In this document: piece by piece, positions 25,073 to 34,737 of the stretch | Layout of the letters: each line of letters starts with the position of its first letter | Numbering within the stretch: position 1 is the stretch's first letter | DNA from: Chitinophagaceae bacterium | Lineage (GTDB): Bacteria; Bacteroidota; Bacteroidia; Chitinophagales; Chitinophagaceae | Direction: 5' to 3' | DNA length: 38,163 nucleotides | Assembly: GCA_947442625.1 (NCBI GenBank) | Contig: CANEWJ010000008.1 | Location: 1-38,163, forward strand | Notes under the pieces: model-generated | What the model was told of the DNA's origin: nothing | Database searches by the model: none | The model's input: the letters and a program-made list of their open reading frames with translations, nothing else | Program-made: the position numbers and the translations under genes

Positions 25073-26911
25073 TTAGTCAATTTTATCCAATGGTGCGATG
25101 TTTTTTTCAGAACCTGAGTAGCCCTTGTTCTGGTTCAAAACAGCCAGGCTGTTCGCCAGAATTGCCGGCCTTGGTATTGGCCACAAAACATGGTAAGCAC
25201 TCATGGTATACGCATCACCGCGCACGTTTTTGATATTCTTACCATAGAAATCATTTTTCGCCATTACGCGGTCAAAATAGAAATTCGCCTGTGAAAAATT
25301 GTTAAGGTTGTAGGTCTTTCCATTGAAAGACTTACCAGTTTTGGCAAAAGTGAAAGCTATGCGTGTAAGTTCAGTCTTACGGGGCTCTTCATAATACAAT
25401 TCACGGGCACGCTCATCCAAAATGGTTCCGATGTCAACCCTGGCAGCTGTATAGGGAGCACACCTTGCTCTTGTTCTTACTGCATTCACATCAGCAGCAG
25501 CGTTGGCTGCATCGTTTTTCCACCAGTAGGCTTCAGCCCTGAGCAGGTGGGTTTCTGCCAAACGGAAAATATACCAGTCTGAGTTTCCTCCCTGGAAAGG
25601 ATACCTGATTTCATCTTCAACATAAAGCTTGTAATGAGGCCAGGAGAACCAGGTTCTGATCGTATCGCCACCACTTACCAAGAGGGCGCCGTTTGGACCG
25701 AACAAACGCAGTCTTTGGCCATAAAAAGGTGACTTTCCTTTCAAGGTTGCTTCATTGTTATAGACAAGGTTTTCCATATTCATCCAGTTTCCAGAAACTG
25801 TATCATGTCTCAAATCCCTTGGATCATCCCAGATATACCTTGTGGAATAAGGAGTAGCCCTGTTTCGGCCAATTCCACGACCATAATTGGCCATGTGATC
25901 AAATTCTGCTCTCACTGCCAGCATGCCTGATCTTCCATCAGGAGTGATGATTGCTGCAGAAGAGAAGAAAGGAAGCGCCTGGCGCATGGAAGTAGTACCG
26001 CTTGCTGTTGCAGATGGGTCACCAAAGCGGTCAATCACAGAAAACAATACTTCCGTGTTGGCTGCAGCAAACTTGTTGTTGCGCCTGTGCAGGTCCCAAA
26101 TCACATTCCTGGTTGGTACAGCAGCATCCACACCAAATCGGTTGGTCATCAACCTGTAAGTACCGTTGTTGATGATCTGGCTTGTGGAAGCAATTGCCCC
26201 ATCAAAATCAGCCAATGACAACTGAACTTTGGCAAGCAGATGGAATACCGCAGCCCTGTTGATATCTCCCTTGTTGCCCACCCAGGGAACGTGCTGTGCG
26301 GCGAATTCCAGGTCTGTTTTCAACCGCTGCAGGATTACATCACGTTTAACAGACTTGAAGTCGAGTTTGGCTTCCGTCAGCTCCTTGAAGGTAGCAGGTA
26401 CATCGCCAAATTGATTGACCAGCCTGTAATAAGCATAAGACCTGTAGAAATTTGCTTTACCAATGATTACATTCTTGGCAGCATCAGAAATACCCTTTAC
26501 ATCAACAATACGGGTAGTGATGGTATTCGCGAGCCTAATTACAATATACCAACGCTCCCAATACCAGCCAATCCTGTTAAAATCGGAACTGTTGAGGTTG
26601 GCGTCCGGTGTGATAAGCTGGTTGAGGTTAACGGCGGGGCCAAACTTGTCTGTCGTGCCTTCAACGGCTACCTCAGAAAAGATATTCTCCGTAATAATAG
26701 GATGACCATCTCCATAAAATTCATCCCTTACTTGGCGGGCGATAGCAGCAAGACCTGCATTAAATCCCTTTTCGTCTATTAGCGTATTTTCAGGGGAGAA
26801 AAATGAAAGTGGCTTTGGTGTGAGCCAGTCTTTGTTACAGGATTGGGTCACGAGCAATACCACGACCAGGGAGGCCAGGTATTTTGTTAGTCGGTTTAAT
26901 TTCTGCTTCAT
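25073..26911 (-). CDS. SusD/RagB family surface lipoprotein (pair B)
   Basis: The 612-aa protein is longer than many SusD homologues. The lipoprotein signal ends in VTQSC (Cys25), followed by NKDWLTPKPLSFFSPENTL, a standard SusD start. Helical landmarks include IIGKANFYRSYAYYRLVNQFGDVPA, the C-terminal IFRLAETHLLRAEAYWWKND, and LDERARELYYEEPRKTELTR. It should pair with the SusC encoded 31 bp upstream. The adjacent divergent gene codes for an exported M14-family peptidase rather than a glycosidase, so a peptide-like ligand is possible; this rests on neighbourhood only. Confidence 0.95.
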   Translation of the reverse strand: MKQKLNRLTKYLASLVVVLLVTQSCNKDWLTPKPLSFFSPENTLIDEKGFNAGLAAIARQVRDEFYGDGHPIITENIFSEVAVEGTTDKFGPAVNLNQLITPDANLNSSDFNRIGWYWERWYIVIRLANTITTRIVDVKGISDAAKNVIIGKANFYRSYAYYRLVNQFGDVPATFKELTEAKLDFKSVKRDVILQRLKTDLEFAAQHVPWVGNKGDINRAAVFHLLAKVQLSLADFDGAIASTSQIINNGTYRLMTNRFGVDAAVPTRNVIWDLHRRNNKFAAANTEVLFSVIDRFGDPSATASGTTSMRQALPFFSSAAIITPDGRSGMLAVRAEFDHMANYGRGIGRNRATPYSTRYIWDDPRDLRHDTVSGNWMNMENLVYNNEATLKGKSPFYGQRLRLFGPNGALLVSGGDTIRTWFSWPHYKLYVEDEIRYPFQGGNSDWYIFRLAETHLLRAEAYWWKNDAANAAADVNAVRTRARCAPYTAARVDIGTILDERARELYYEEPRKTELTRIAFTFAKTGKSFNGKTYNLNNFSQANFYFDRVMAKNDFYGKNIKNVRGDAYTMSAYHVLWPIPRPAILANSLAVLNQNKGYSGSEKNIAPLDKID

Positions 26912-26942
26912 ATCAAATGATTTGAATGTTTCTGCTAATTTT

Positions 26943-29900
26943 TTAAAGTGTCATGTTGATGCCAAATGTTCCATAAGAAGGGGTAAATCCTTTGTTTTCA
27001 GGATCAAAAAACTCCCATGGCGAAACGGTTAAGGCATTTTGTATATTGAAATACACTTTCAAACTCTGAAGCTTTAGCTTATCAGTAAGGCGCTTGGGCG
27101 TCGTATAGGCAAAACTTACGTTGTTGACCCGGATGAAAGATGATCTCCTCCATACATTCAGACCGATCCCCGATCCCAGTGATGACATCATCCTGGCATA
27201 GTCATCGATTTGGTTGGTGGGAGTCCAATAGGGCCTTTTGTAAAACTGAGCACGATCATAGAAACGATCCACATTGGCTGCTTCATTGAACTGGGAAAGC
27301 ATTCCGAATCTTCCATACAACTGGAATGAAACATCAAAGTTTTTATACAGCGTGAATTCGTTTCTCAGGTTCAGGTTGAACTTAGGCGCTGTCTGTCCGA
27401 GGAAAACACGGTCATCAACAGTAAACTTTCCATCCTTGTTGACATCATCCAACTTGAAATCGCCAGGAGCAAATCCATAAGACCTAGCCGTTGCTGCTTC
27501 TTCGACCTTCCAGACACCGAGTATACGGAAATCCCAAATCGTATTGATATTCTTGCCAATGAACCATCCGTTGACACGGTCATCCTGCTCCACGTTTGTA
27601 ACATTGCCACTGGCATCGGTAACAGGGACCTTACCATACAAACTGACGATCTCATTTCTGTTGCTCCACACAGCCAAACTGGATCTCCAAATAAAATTAT
27701 TGCGCTTCAGGTTCTCTGTATTCAAGCTGAATTCAAATCCGGAGTTGTCCACCTTACCCAAATTGGTAATCACACTGCCAAAACCGGTGATGTTGGGCAA
27801 GGCGCGGTTAACCAACAAATTACTCGTGTTGCGGATATAATAATCAACAGCACCTGAAATTTTTCCACCTTTCAGGCTAAAATCAAAGCCAAAGTTGACG
27901 GAGGCCTGTCTTTCCCACTGGAGGTTGGGGTTTGGCATGTTTACCGTTGAAACGGCTCCTACAGGAACATTGATGCCACCAGGAGTAGTGTAGAGGTAGT
28001 TTGCTGAAGAAAGCTGCGCAAGTGCTGCGTACCTTCCGATTTCACGGTTACCATTTTCACCATATGAAACGCGTGCTTTGAGGTAATCAAGCACGTTCAA
28101 TGAATTCTTCATGAACTTTTCATCGGTGATAACCCATCCCAATGCAGCAGAAGGGAACAGCGCCCTGGGATTACCCTGTCCGAAGGCAGAAAATCCATCA
28201 CGGCGGGCGGTGATCGTCAACAGGTATTTGTCATCATATCCATAATTTACCCTTCCCATCAACGCATCACCGGTCTGGTACTGATCGTTGGCGCTGAAGT
28301 TTTTAATGGAAGCTGCCTGAACACCATTCCAGCCGAGGTTATCGTTTGGAGAGTAGCTTTCAGCATTGATGGTATTGGAGAAAAAGAAAAACTCTTCTGC
28401 ATTCACCAACGCAGTTGCATCAATGGAATGCTTGCCGAATTTCTTGTTCCACATCAACAGGTTGTCGATCTGCCACTGGTAGGTCCTGTCCTCTCTTCTT
28501 ATTGTTATCCCTCCCCTACTTTCCAGGAGTGGACGCTGCGCGGAAATATGCTCATAGTTCTGAACCCACTCAAAGCGGGGAGTGAAGTTGACCTGATAAG
28601 AAAACCCTGCAGGCAATTTACCCTTGGCATAAATTGAACCGAAAAGGTTGTTGAACTTCAACATCCTTTTAACGTAATAAGGAGTCATGAGGGGGTTGGT
28701 ATTGTTGCCCACATCATCGTTGGCACTGGCACGCAAACGTCCGTCTGCCTGATACAGGCTTCCAAAAGGAGAGGTTCCGAGCATGTCTCCAATGCTTACG
28801 GGAGTCTGCCCCTCATCCCTGCTGGCGAATTGCATGTTCATACCAATGGAGAGGAATTTGGCCACTTCTGTTTCCAGGTTCACCCTTGTCCTCAGTGTTT
28901 TGAATTGCTCACCCTGTGCCATGCCTGCATTTTCATAATACCCGTAGGATGTATAATAATTCGTTGCACCAGCCCTGCCGGATACACTCACGGTATGGTC
29001 TTGCTGGCTTCCGTTCTTGTTGAGGATCAGGGATTCCCAATCAATGGGTGTATTCTTGAGGTAGCTTTCCTGAGAAATGGCTGAAGTTCCCTGGTTTCCA
29101 CCCACACGGTTCAACCAAACTGTTACTGGGTCAGCTGTAGCAGGATTACCTCCCAGTGCCAGCCAGTCATTAACAGAAATACTGCCTGCAGGTAATTTCC
29201 GGGGATCAACAGCCCAGTATTTGATACCAGGCCTGGAAGTGGAGTCAAATCCACGCTGGCTCCAGATAACATCAGAACGCCAGTCAAAAAACTCTTCTGG
29301 CTTCAACAAACCAGGCCACCTGGATATTCTGTTGAGGGCATAGTTGGAATTGACGGTGATGGTTGGTTTGCCTGATTTACCACGCTTGGTGTTAACCAGG
29401 ATAACGCCATTGGCTGAGCGTGCGCCGAATACTGCAGCAGAGCTCGCATCTTTCAATACGTCAATGGTTTGGATATCGTTGGGATTGATATCAGAAAGGT
29501 CACCAGGATAGATTACCCCGTCTACTACAATCAACGGAGAAGTAGAAGCTGTCAGGGAAGCACGTCCCCTTACTTGCAAGCTACCACCACCTTTTGCAGA
29601 AGCGTTGAAACCTACGTCCAATCCGGGTGCATTACCCCTGAGCATGTCTTGCACAGAACGGGGGTTCTCATTTTCGAGCTGCGTTGCCTTTACCTGGGCA
29701 ACAGCACCGGTAAGGTCTTTTTTCTTGGCCGTTCCATAACCAATAACCACAACATCTGTGAGCTGGTTAACCTGCTCACGCAAGGTGATTATTTTGGCGT
29801 TCTTTGCAGCCACCTCTTCGGTGATAAAACCACTGAAACTGATTTGAAGTACTGCATTGTCTGCAACACCTTTCAGGGAAAAACGACCACTTTGGTCTGT

Positions 29901-30125
29901 AACGATGGCATTTTTACCACCTTTGACAGTAACTGTTGCTCCGGCCAGGGCATTGCCCTTTGCGTCTGTTACTGTTCCCGAAATGTCTACTGGGGGTTTG
30001 CTAAATTTCTCTGGCAAACTGGGGCCGGAGAGCGAAATTGTTTTTGCTTGAACCTGGGCTGTCATCAGTGTTAACATACTGAGTACAGACATGTACAGGA
30101 TCCTGCACGTGCTGATTTTTCTCAT
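26943..30125 (-). CDS. SusC/RagA family TonB-dependent outer-membrane transporter (pair B)
   Basis: The 1060-aa protein has a signal peptide (ILYMSVLSMLTLMTAQVQA). The N-terminal carboxypeptidase-regulatory-like domain (VDISGTVTDAKGNALAGATV) is followed by a canonical TonB-box region (LTDVVVIGYGTAKKKDLTGA). The plug carries VQDMLRGNAPGLDV, LKDASSAAVFGARSANGVIL and NTKRGKSGKP, and the barrel ends in GTFGINMTL. It lacks an STN domain. The sequence differs clearly from SusC A in the TonB box and plug, so the pairs probably recognise different ligands. It is first in its operon; 249 bp separate it from the divergent peptidase gene. Confidence 0.95.
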   Translation of the reverse strand: MRKISTCRILYMSVLSMLTLMTAQVQAKTISLSGPSLPEKFSKPPVDISGTVTDAKGNALAGATVTVKGGKNAIVTDQSGRFSLKGVADNAVLQISFSGFITEEVAAKNAKIITLREQVNQLTDVVVIGYGTAKKKDLTGAVAQVKATQLENENPRSVQDMLRGNAPGLDVGFNASAKGGGSLQVRGRASLTASTSPLIVVDGVIYPGDLSDINPNDIQTIDVLKDASSAAVFGARSANGVILVNTKRGKSGKPTITVNSNYALNRISRWPGLLKPEEFFDWRSDVIWSQRGFDSTSRPGIKYWAVDPRKLPAGSISVNDWLALGGNPATADPVTVWLNRVGGNQGTSAISQESYLKNTPIDWESLILNKNGSQQDHTVSVSGRAGATNYYTSYGYYENAGMAQGEQFKTLRTRVNLETEVAKFLSIGMNMQFASRDEGQTPVSIGDMLGTSPFGSLYQADGRLRASANDDVGNNTNPLMTPYYVKRMLKFNNLFGSIYAKGKLPAGFSYQVNFTPRFEWVQNYEHISAQRPLLESRGGITIRREDRTYQWQIDNLLMWNKKFGKHSIDATALVNAEEFFFFSNTINAESYSPNDNLGWNGVQAASIKNFSANDQYQTGDALMGRVNYGYDDKYLLTITARRDGFSAFGQGNPRALFPSAALGWVITDEKFMKNSLNVLDYLKARVSYGENGNREIGRYAALAQLSSANYLYTTPGGINVPVGAVSTVNMPNPNLQWERQASVNFGFDFSLKGGKISGAVDYYIRNTSNLLVNRALPNITGFGSVITNLGKVDNSGFEFSLNTENLKRNNFIWRSSLAVWSNRNEIVSLYGKVPVTDASGNVTNVEQDDRVNGWFIGKNINTIWDFRILGVWKVEEAATARSYGFAPGDFKLDDVNKDGKFTVDDRVFLGQTAPKFNLNLRNEFTLYKNFDVSFQLYGRFGMLSQFNEAANVDRFYDRAQFYKRPYWTPTNQIDDYARMMSSLGSGIGLNVWRRSSFIRVNNVSFAYTTPKRLTDKLKLQSLKVYFNIQNALTVSPWEFFDPENKGFTPSYGTFGINMTL

Positions 30126-30215
30126 AAGAAAGCAACGGTTTTGGTGTTAAAAAAAATATGGCAATACGAACTTAATGAAAATTTAACAATAAGTAGCGCA
30201 AGTTTTTATGTTTTT

Positions 30216-30264
30216 TAGTTTTGTGCATTTTTTCCTGAAATCATGCGTCTTTCTTTAAACGCAT
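30216..30264 (+). promoter_or_regulatory. Candidate -7 box and dyad upstream of the M14 peptidase gene
   Basis: TAGTTTTG at 30216-30223 fits the Bacteroidota -7 consensus TAnnTTTG exactly, but no TTTG lies 19-21 bases upstream. Just downstream is a perfect dyad, ATGCGT (30243-30248) and ACGCAT (30259-30264), separated by 10 bases, that could be an operator or a leader hairpin. The remaining 249-bp gap is AT-rich and shows nothing else recognisable. Confidence 0.3.
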
Positions 30265-30374
30265 CACATGAGAGGGCTGAATTCAATGATTTGATGGAAT
30301 ATTTTCCATGAATGAATATATCTTTATCATGTCAGTTACGCCTTCTTTTTCCTTCTCATATTTAAACAACAGCC

Positions 30375-33119
30375 ATGTCTCTGATCAAGAATTTCTTTTT
30401 TTTGCTGCTGATGATGATCAGCACCATCTCTTTGGCTCAGTCCATCCCTACCCCAAAAGAACATTTTGGGTTCAACATCGGAGACAACTATCAACTGGCC
30501 AATTATACCAAAACTGAGGCTTATTTTAAAAAACTGGATCAGTCATCCGAAAGGGCAAAACTCACCAGCATCGGAAAAACGGAGGAAGGAAGGGATCAGT
30601 TCATGATGATCATCACCTCGCCCGAAAACCATCAAAACATCGAGAAATACAAGGCCATTGCCCAACAGATGGCCCGCGCAGAGAATCTTTCTGAGACAGA
30701 AGCAAAGGCCCTGGCTGCCCAGGGAAAGGCCATAGTCTGGATTGATGGTGGTCTTCACGCAACAGAAGTGGTGGGTGCTCACCAGTTGATTGAGTTGGCC
30801 TACCAGCTCAACAGCAGAAATGATGCCGAAACAAAAACCATCCTCGACAACGTGATCATCCTGATGGTGCATGCCAATCCAGACGGTCAGGAATTGGTCT
30901 CCGATTGGTACATGCGCAATACAGATCCACTCAAAAGAACAACATCCTACCTGCCAAGGCTCTATGAAAAATATGCCGGTCACGACAACAACAGGGATTT
31001 CTACATGCTGAACCTCAAGGAAACCCAGAACATGGCCCGCCAATTGTTCGTTGAATGGTTGCCCCAGATCATGTACAATCATCACCAAACCGGACCAGCC
31101 GGAGCGGTTGTTGCAGGCCCTCCCTTCCGCGACCCCTTCAACTATGTTTTTGATCCACTGGTGATGACCAGCCTGGATGCCGTTGGAGCCGCCATGATCA
31201 ACCGGCTGAATGCAGAGGACAAGCCAGGTTTCACCCAAAGGGCAGGATCGCCCTATTCAACCTGGTACAACGGCGGGCTTCGCACCACCACCTATTTCCA
31301 CAACATGATTGGCTTGCTCACGGAAATCATTGGCAGCCCTACTCCTTCCATCATTCCCTTGGTGCCTGCCCGTCTGATTCCCAGCAGCGCCAACCCCAAC
31401 CCCATTACACCACGTCCCTGGTTCTTCCGAAACTCCATCGACTACTCGGTTTCCATGAACTATGCCGTGCTGATGTATGCCACCCGCCACAGGGATGAGC
31501 TGCTCTACAATATTTACAGGATGGGCAAAAACTCCATTGACAAGGGAAGAAAAGATACCTGGACACAGTACCCCAAAAGAAGCGATGAGATCACAGAGCG
31601 CTTCAAAAAAGAACAGGCAACCAAGACTGAGGCTTCAGGACCAGAAGGCATGGGCAGAAGTGGTGGTGCCATCCCCATGAAATTATATGACAGTGTTTTC
31701 AAAAACCCTGCACTCCGTGATGCCAGGGCCTATATTCTCCCTTATAACCAGGCAGATTTCGCTACCGCCACAAGGTTCGCGAACGCCCTCATCCGCACAG
31801 GAATCGTGGTGCACAGGGCTACCACCGATTTCAGCGCCAACGGAAAAAACTACCCCGCCGGTTCACTCATCGTGCAATGCGACCAGGCTTTTCGTCCACA
31901 CATCATCGACATGTTTGAACCACAAGACCATCCTAACGATTTCCAGTATCCCGGTGGCCCGCCCATCGCCCCTTATGATGCGGCAGGATGGACTCTGGCC
32001 TATCATATGGGCATTGAATTCGACAGGGTGATGGAAAAGTTGGACGGGCCATTTACAAGGATTGCCGATGGAGAAGTACAAGCAATGAAAGGAAAATCGC
32101 CCGAAAAAATGGGCAAAGGCGGGTTTATCTTGAGTGCGGCCAACAACCACTCTTTTGTTGCAGTGAATGAATTGCTCAAGGTCGGGGCCGAGGTCTATCG
32201 GATCAATGGATCAAGGGTGGATGCACCTGCAGGCTCTTTTTACATTCCCAACAAGGGCAAATCAGGCGAATGGTTGATGAAGAATGCATCCTCGCTTGGT
32301 GCAGACCTGCTGGCAACTGACATGAAAACAACAGAAGACATGATACGGGTGAATCCCTCCCGCATTGCCCTCTGGGATGCATATGGCGGATCGATGGCCT
32401 CTGGCTGGATGCGCTGGATCATGGAGCAATACCATTTCAATGTTGAATTGCTTTATGCGCAAGAGATTGACAAGGGCAACCTCAACAACAAATACGATGT
32501 CATCCTTTTTGTAGGAGGCGCCATGCCTTCCCTGCAAGGAAGCGGCAGAAGCTTCGGCGGACCCAAGCCAGAAGACACACCTGAAGCCTTCAGGAAAACC
32601 ATCGGGAACATTTCTGTAGACAAGTCTATTCCTGAATTGAAAAAATTCATGGAAGCAGGTGGCCGCATCCTGACCATCGGTAGCAGCACCTCACTGGCCT
32701 ATCACCTGAAGCTGCCTGTGAGCAATGCATTGGTTGAAATGAACAATGGAAAAGAAAGGGAACTGCCCAACGAAAAATTCTATATCCCCGGCAGCTTGAT
32801 GCAAATCACGATTGACAACAATGCCAAAGCGGCATGGGGAATGAAGAAAACAGCTGATGTGTATTTTGATGACAGTCCTGTTTTCCATATTGCGCCTGAT
32901 GCGCAAACGGCTGGCAGTATCAAGCCGCTGGCCTGGTTTGCTTCAGAGAAAACATTGAGAAGTGGATGGGCCTGGGGACAGTCTTACCTGAAGGATGGGA
33001 TTGCTGCCTTTGCAGCAACGGTTGGAAAAGGAACCCTGTTTGCCTTTGGTCCGGAAATCAGTTTCCGTGCACAGACCCATGGCAGCTTCAAATTCATTTT
33101 CAACCAGCTCTACCAATAG
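30375..33119 (+). CDS. Exported M14-family zinc carboxypeptidase-like protein
   Basis: The 914-aa protein has a signal peptide (FFFLLLMMISTISLA). The M14 domain occupies roughly residues 40-400. Zinc ligands fit HxxE in GLHATEVVG (His128, Glu131) and a later His in IMYNHHQTG (236/237). The substrate-binding Asn-Arg pair may lie in HDNNRDF (205-208), and the catalytic-Glu position matches MIGLLTEIIG (Glu317). The long C-terminal half (about 500 aa) resembles the accessory region of large Bacteroidota M14 proteins and holds a Gly-rich FVGGAMPSLQGSGRSFGG stretch. It probably trims peptides in the periplasm or at the surface. It is divergent from SusC/SusD B and may supply or process its ligand. 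Confidence 0.88.
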   Translation: MSLIKNFFFLLLMMISTISLAQSIPTPKEHFGFNIGDNYQLANYTKTEAYFKKLDQSSERAKLTSIGKTEEGRDQFMMIITSPENHQNIEKYKAIAQQMARAENLSETEAKALAAQGKAIVWIDGGLHATEVVGAHQLIELAYQLNSRNDAETKTILDNVIILMVHANPDGQELVSDWYMRNTDPLKRTTSYLPRLYEKYAGHDNNRDFYMLNLKETQNMARQLFVEWLPQIMYNHHQTGPAGAVVAGPPFRDPFNYVFDPLVMTSLDAVGAAMINRLNAEDKPGFTQRAGSPYSTWYNGGLRTTTYFHNMIGLLTEIIGSPTPSIIPLVPARLIPSSANPNPITPRPWFFRNSIDYSVSMNYAVLMYATRHRDELLYNIYRMGKNSIDKGRKDTWTQYPKRSDEITERFKKEQATKTEASGPEGMGRSGGAIPMKLYDSVFKNPALRDARAYILPYNQADFATATRFANALIRTGIVVHRATTDFSANGKNYPAGSLIVQCDQAFRPHIIDMFEPQDHPNDFQYPGGPPIAPYDAAGWTLAYHMGIEFDRVMEKLDGPFTRIADGEVQAMKGKSPEKMGKGGFILSAANNHSFVAVNELLKVGAEVYRINGSRVDAPAGSFYIPNKGKSGEWLMKNASSLGADLLATDMKTTEDMIRVNPSRIALWDAYGGSMASGWMRWIMEQYHFNVELLYAQEIDKGNLNNKYDVILFVGGAMPSLQGSGRSFGGPKPEDTPEAFRKTIGNISVDKSIPELKKFMEAGGRILTIGSSTSLAYHLKLPVSNALVEMNNGKERELPNEKFYIPGSLMQITIDNNAKAAWGMKKTADVYFDDSPVFHIAPDAQTAGSIKPLAWFASEKTLRSGWAWGQSYLKDGIAAFAATVGKGTLFAFGPEISFRAQTHGSFKFIFNQLYQ

Positions 33120-33150
33120 GCCTGGATGAACAAGATCCTTTGCATTGGTA

Positions 33151-33172
33151 AGGCCCTGATTGATCAGTGCCT
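33151..33172. terminator. Weak hairpin between the M14 peptidase and BASS genes
   Basis: AGGC-C-CTGAT pairs with ATCAG-T-GCCT with one C.T mismatch and a TG loop. Only AACTTT follows on the plus strand, and no U-run follows on the minus strand. It lies between convergent stop codons (33119 plus, 33198 minus) and is a weak terminator candidate. Confidence 0.3.
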
Positions 33173-33197
33173 AACTTTCAAAAGAATTGGAAAATAA

Positions 33198-34136
33198 TTA
33201 TTTCCGTTCTTCAATGGGTTTCCTGTGCCAGTAAGATGCAAGGATAGAACCTGTTGTGTTCATGACCGGGCCAAATACGGCGGAGGCCAGCCCGATGGTG
33301 GATGCCTTTCCCATGGCATTGGACAGGCCCGAGGCAAGGCCCGCATTTTGCAATCCCACTTCGATGGCGATGGTCCTGCAATCCCTTTCTTTCAAGCCAA
33401 ACAATTTACCTGACCAATAGCCCAATAAATATCCGGCAGTATTGTGCAGGAATGCCGCCAGGATCAACAGCAGGCCGATCTTCATGAGGTTGTCCCTGCC
33501 TGCAGCAGTAATCACCACAATGATCAAGGCAATGCCTGCCATGGAAACAATGGGCATCGCCTTGTCCAGCCAGGCGAGTTTGCCTTTGAGCAAGGCATTG
33601 AAAATCAAACCTGCTGCGATAGGCACAATCACGATCTTGATGATGTCAATCACCATGGCCATTACATCCACCTCAATGAACTGTCCAGCCAAAACCTTCA
33701 TCCACAAAGGGGTGATGATGGGCGCCAGCAAAGTGCCCACAGCCGTGAGTGTTACAGATAATGCCACATTGGCTTTCGCCAGATAGGAAATTACATTGGA
33801 TGCTACACCACAGGGAACACTACCCACCAATATGATGCCTGCGGCCACTTCCGGTTCAAAGCCAAACCCGGTAGCAATGGCAAATCCTACCAGGGGCATG
33901 ATGATGAATTGGGCTGAAACACCGATCAGTACTGATTTTGGGGTCTTGATGACCCCCGCAAAGTCACTGAGGCTCATTTCTGTTCCCATGCCGAACATGA
34001 TGATCTGCAGCAGGGGTATGATAAGGTTGGAGAGTTTGTAATCACCGACAGTCCTAAAATATTGTGGCCACATCATGGCAATGATCACTGCAATCACAAT
34101 GGAAAGGGTGAACCCGTATCTTTTCAGGAATTGCAT
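33198..34136 (-). CDS. BASS (bile acid:sodium symporter) family transporter
   Basis: The 312-aa inner-membrane protein has about nine or ten hydrophobic segments. Typical BASS sequence is present: MFGMGTEMSLSDFAGVIKTPKSVLIGVSAQFIIMPLVGF, then GIILVGSVPCGVASNVISYLAKANVALSVTLTAVGTLLAPIITP (the crossover region with the conserved small-residue stretch), and later IAIEVGLQNAGLASGL. Bacterial members move organic anions such as 2-oxoacids (PanS exports or imports ketopantoate) and rarely bile acids. It starts 8 bp after the stop of an exported RidA-like gene and lies at the end of a co-directional run containing leuA-family and leuB genes, so a 2-oxoacid substrate is a reasonable guess, not shown. 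Confidence 0.9.
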   Translation of the reverse strand: MQFLKRYGFTLSIVIAVIIAMMWPQYFRTVGDYKLSNLIIPLLQIIMFGMGTEMSLSDFAGVIKTPKSVLIGVSAQFIIMPLVGFAIATGFGFEPEVAAGIILVGSVPCGVASNVISYLAKANVALSVTLTAVGTLLAPIITPLWMKVLAGQFIEVDVMAMVIDIIKIVIVPIAAGLIFNALLKGKLAWLDKAMPIVSMAGIALIIVVITAAGRDNLMKIGLLLILAAFLHNTAGYLLGYWSGKLFGLKERDCRTIAIEVGLQNAGLASGLSNAMGKASTIGLASAVFGPVMNTTGSILASYWHRKPIEERK

Positions 34137-34144
34137 GGCATTGT

Positions 34145-34678
34145 TTATTTTAATTCAACGACCATTTCAATTTCAACGGCCGCATCCAATGGAAGAGAAC
34201 CCATGCCCACTGCAGATCTTGCGTGTTTTCCTCTTTCACCAAATACTTCCACCATCAAATCAGAGCAACCATTGATCACTGTTGGGTGTTGTGTGAAAGA
34301 GGGTTCTGCGTTGACCATTCCAAAGACCTTCACAATACGCTTTACCTTGTTCAAGTCGCCGACATAGGCCTTGAGCGTAGCCAACAATGAAATGGCTGTC
34401 AGCCTGGCTGCTTCTTTTCCCTCGTCTACACTCAACTGAGACCCTACCTTGCCGCGCGTTTTTTTACCAGCCACTTCATCCGGAATGTGGCCAGACAAAA
34501 ACAAAAGATTACCGGCCTGAACAGCCTTCACATAGTTGGCGATGGGCTGTTTCATCGCACCGAGCTGGATGTTCAATTCCTTCAGGCGTTGTTCGGGATC
34601 CGATGCTTGCTGCGCAAATGAATCGGCTCCCAGCAAGAGCATAGTAAAAATCAGTAGCTGCCTCATGATTGTATTCAT
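34145..34678 (-). CDS. Exported RidA/YjgF/UK114 family protein
   Basis: The 177-aa protein is made of a signal peptide (MRQLLIFTMLLLGADSFAQ, if counted from ATG 34666; an ATG at 34678 adds four residues) and a RidA-like domain. Recognisable elements are PIANYVKAVQAGNLLFLSGHIPDE, a FTQHP segment, and the core active-site region GKHARSAVGMGSLPLDAAVEIEMVVEL with the Arg that binds the substrate carboxylate in classical RidA. Standard RidA is about 130 aa and cytosolic, where it hydrolyses reactive enamines/imines such as 2-aminoacrylate. An exported copy cannot act on that cytosolic pool, so its substrate may differ. The BASS transporter gene follows 8 bp downstream. Confidence 0.87.
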   Translation of the reverse strand: MNTIMRQLLIFTMLLLGADSFAQQASDPEQRLKELNIQLGAMKQPIANYVKAVQAGNLLFLSGHIPDEVAGKKTRGKVGSQLSVDEGKEAARLTAISLLATLKAYVGDLNKVKRIVKVFGMVNAEPSFTQHPTVINGCSDLMVEVFGERGKHARSAVGMGSLPLDAAVEIEMVVELK

Positions 34679-34737
34679 TGATGATGTTAATAGATTTTAT
34701 TTACTGCCCATTGCAGGTTTTGCATCACTGCTAAAGA

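Noticed and set aside
29469-30074. 201-codon open frame antisense to susC B
   Set aside because: It is Cys- and Tyr-rich with no domain, and the opposite strand encodes the conserved TonB box and plug.
30543-31238. 231-codon open frame antisense to the M14 peptidase gene
   Set aside because: It is rich in His, Trp and Cys with no domain, and it lies opposite conserved peptidase motifs, so it is a shadow of the real gene.
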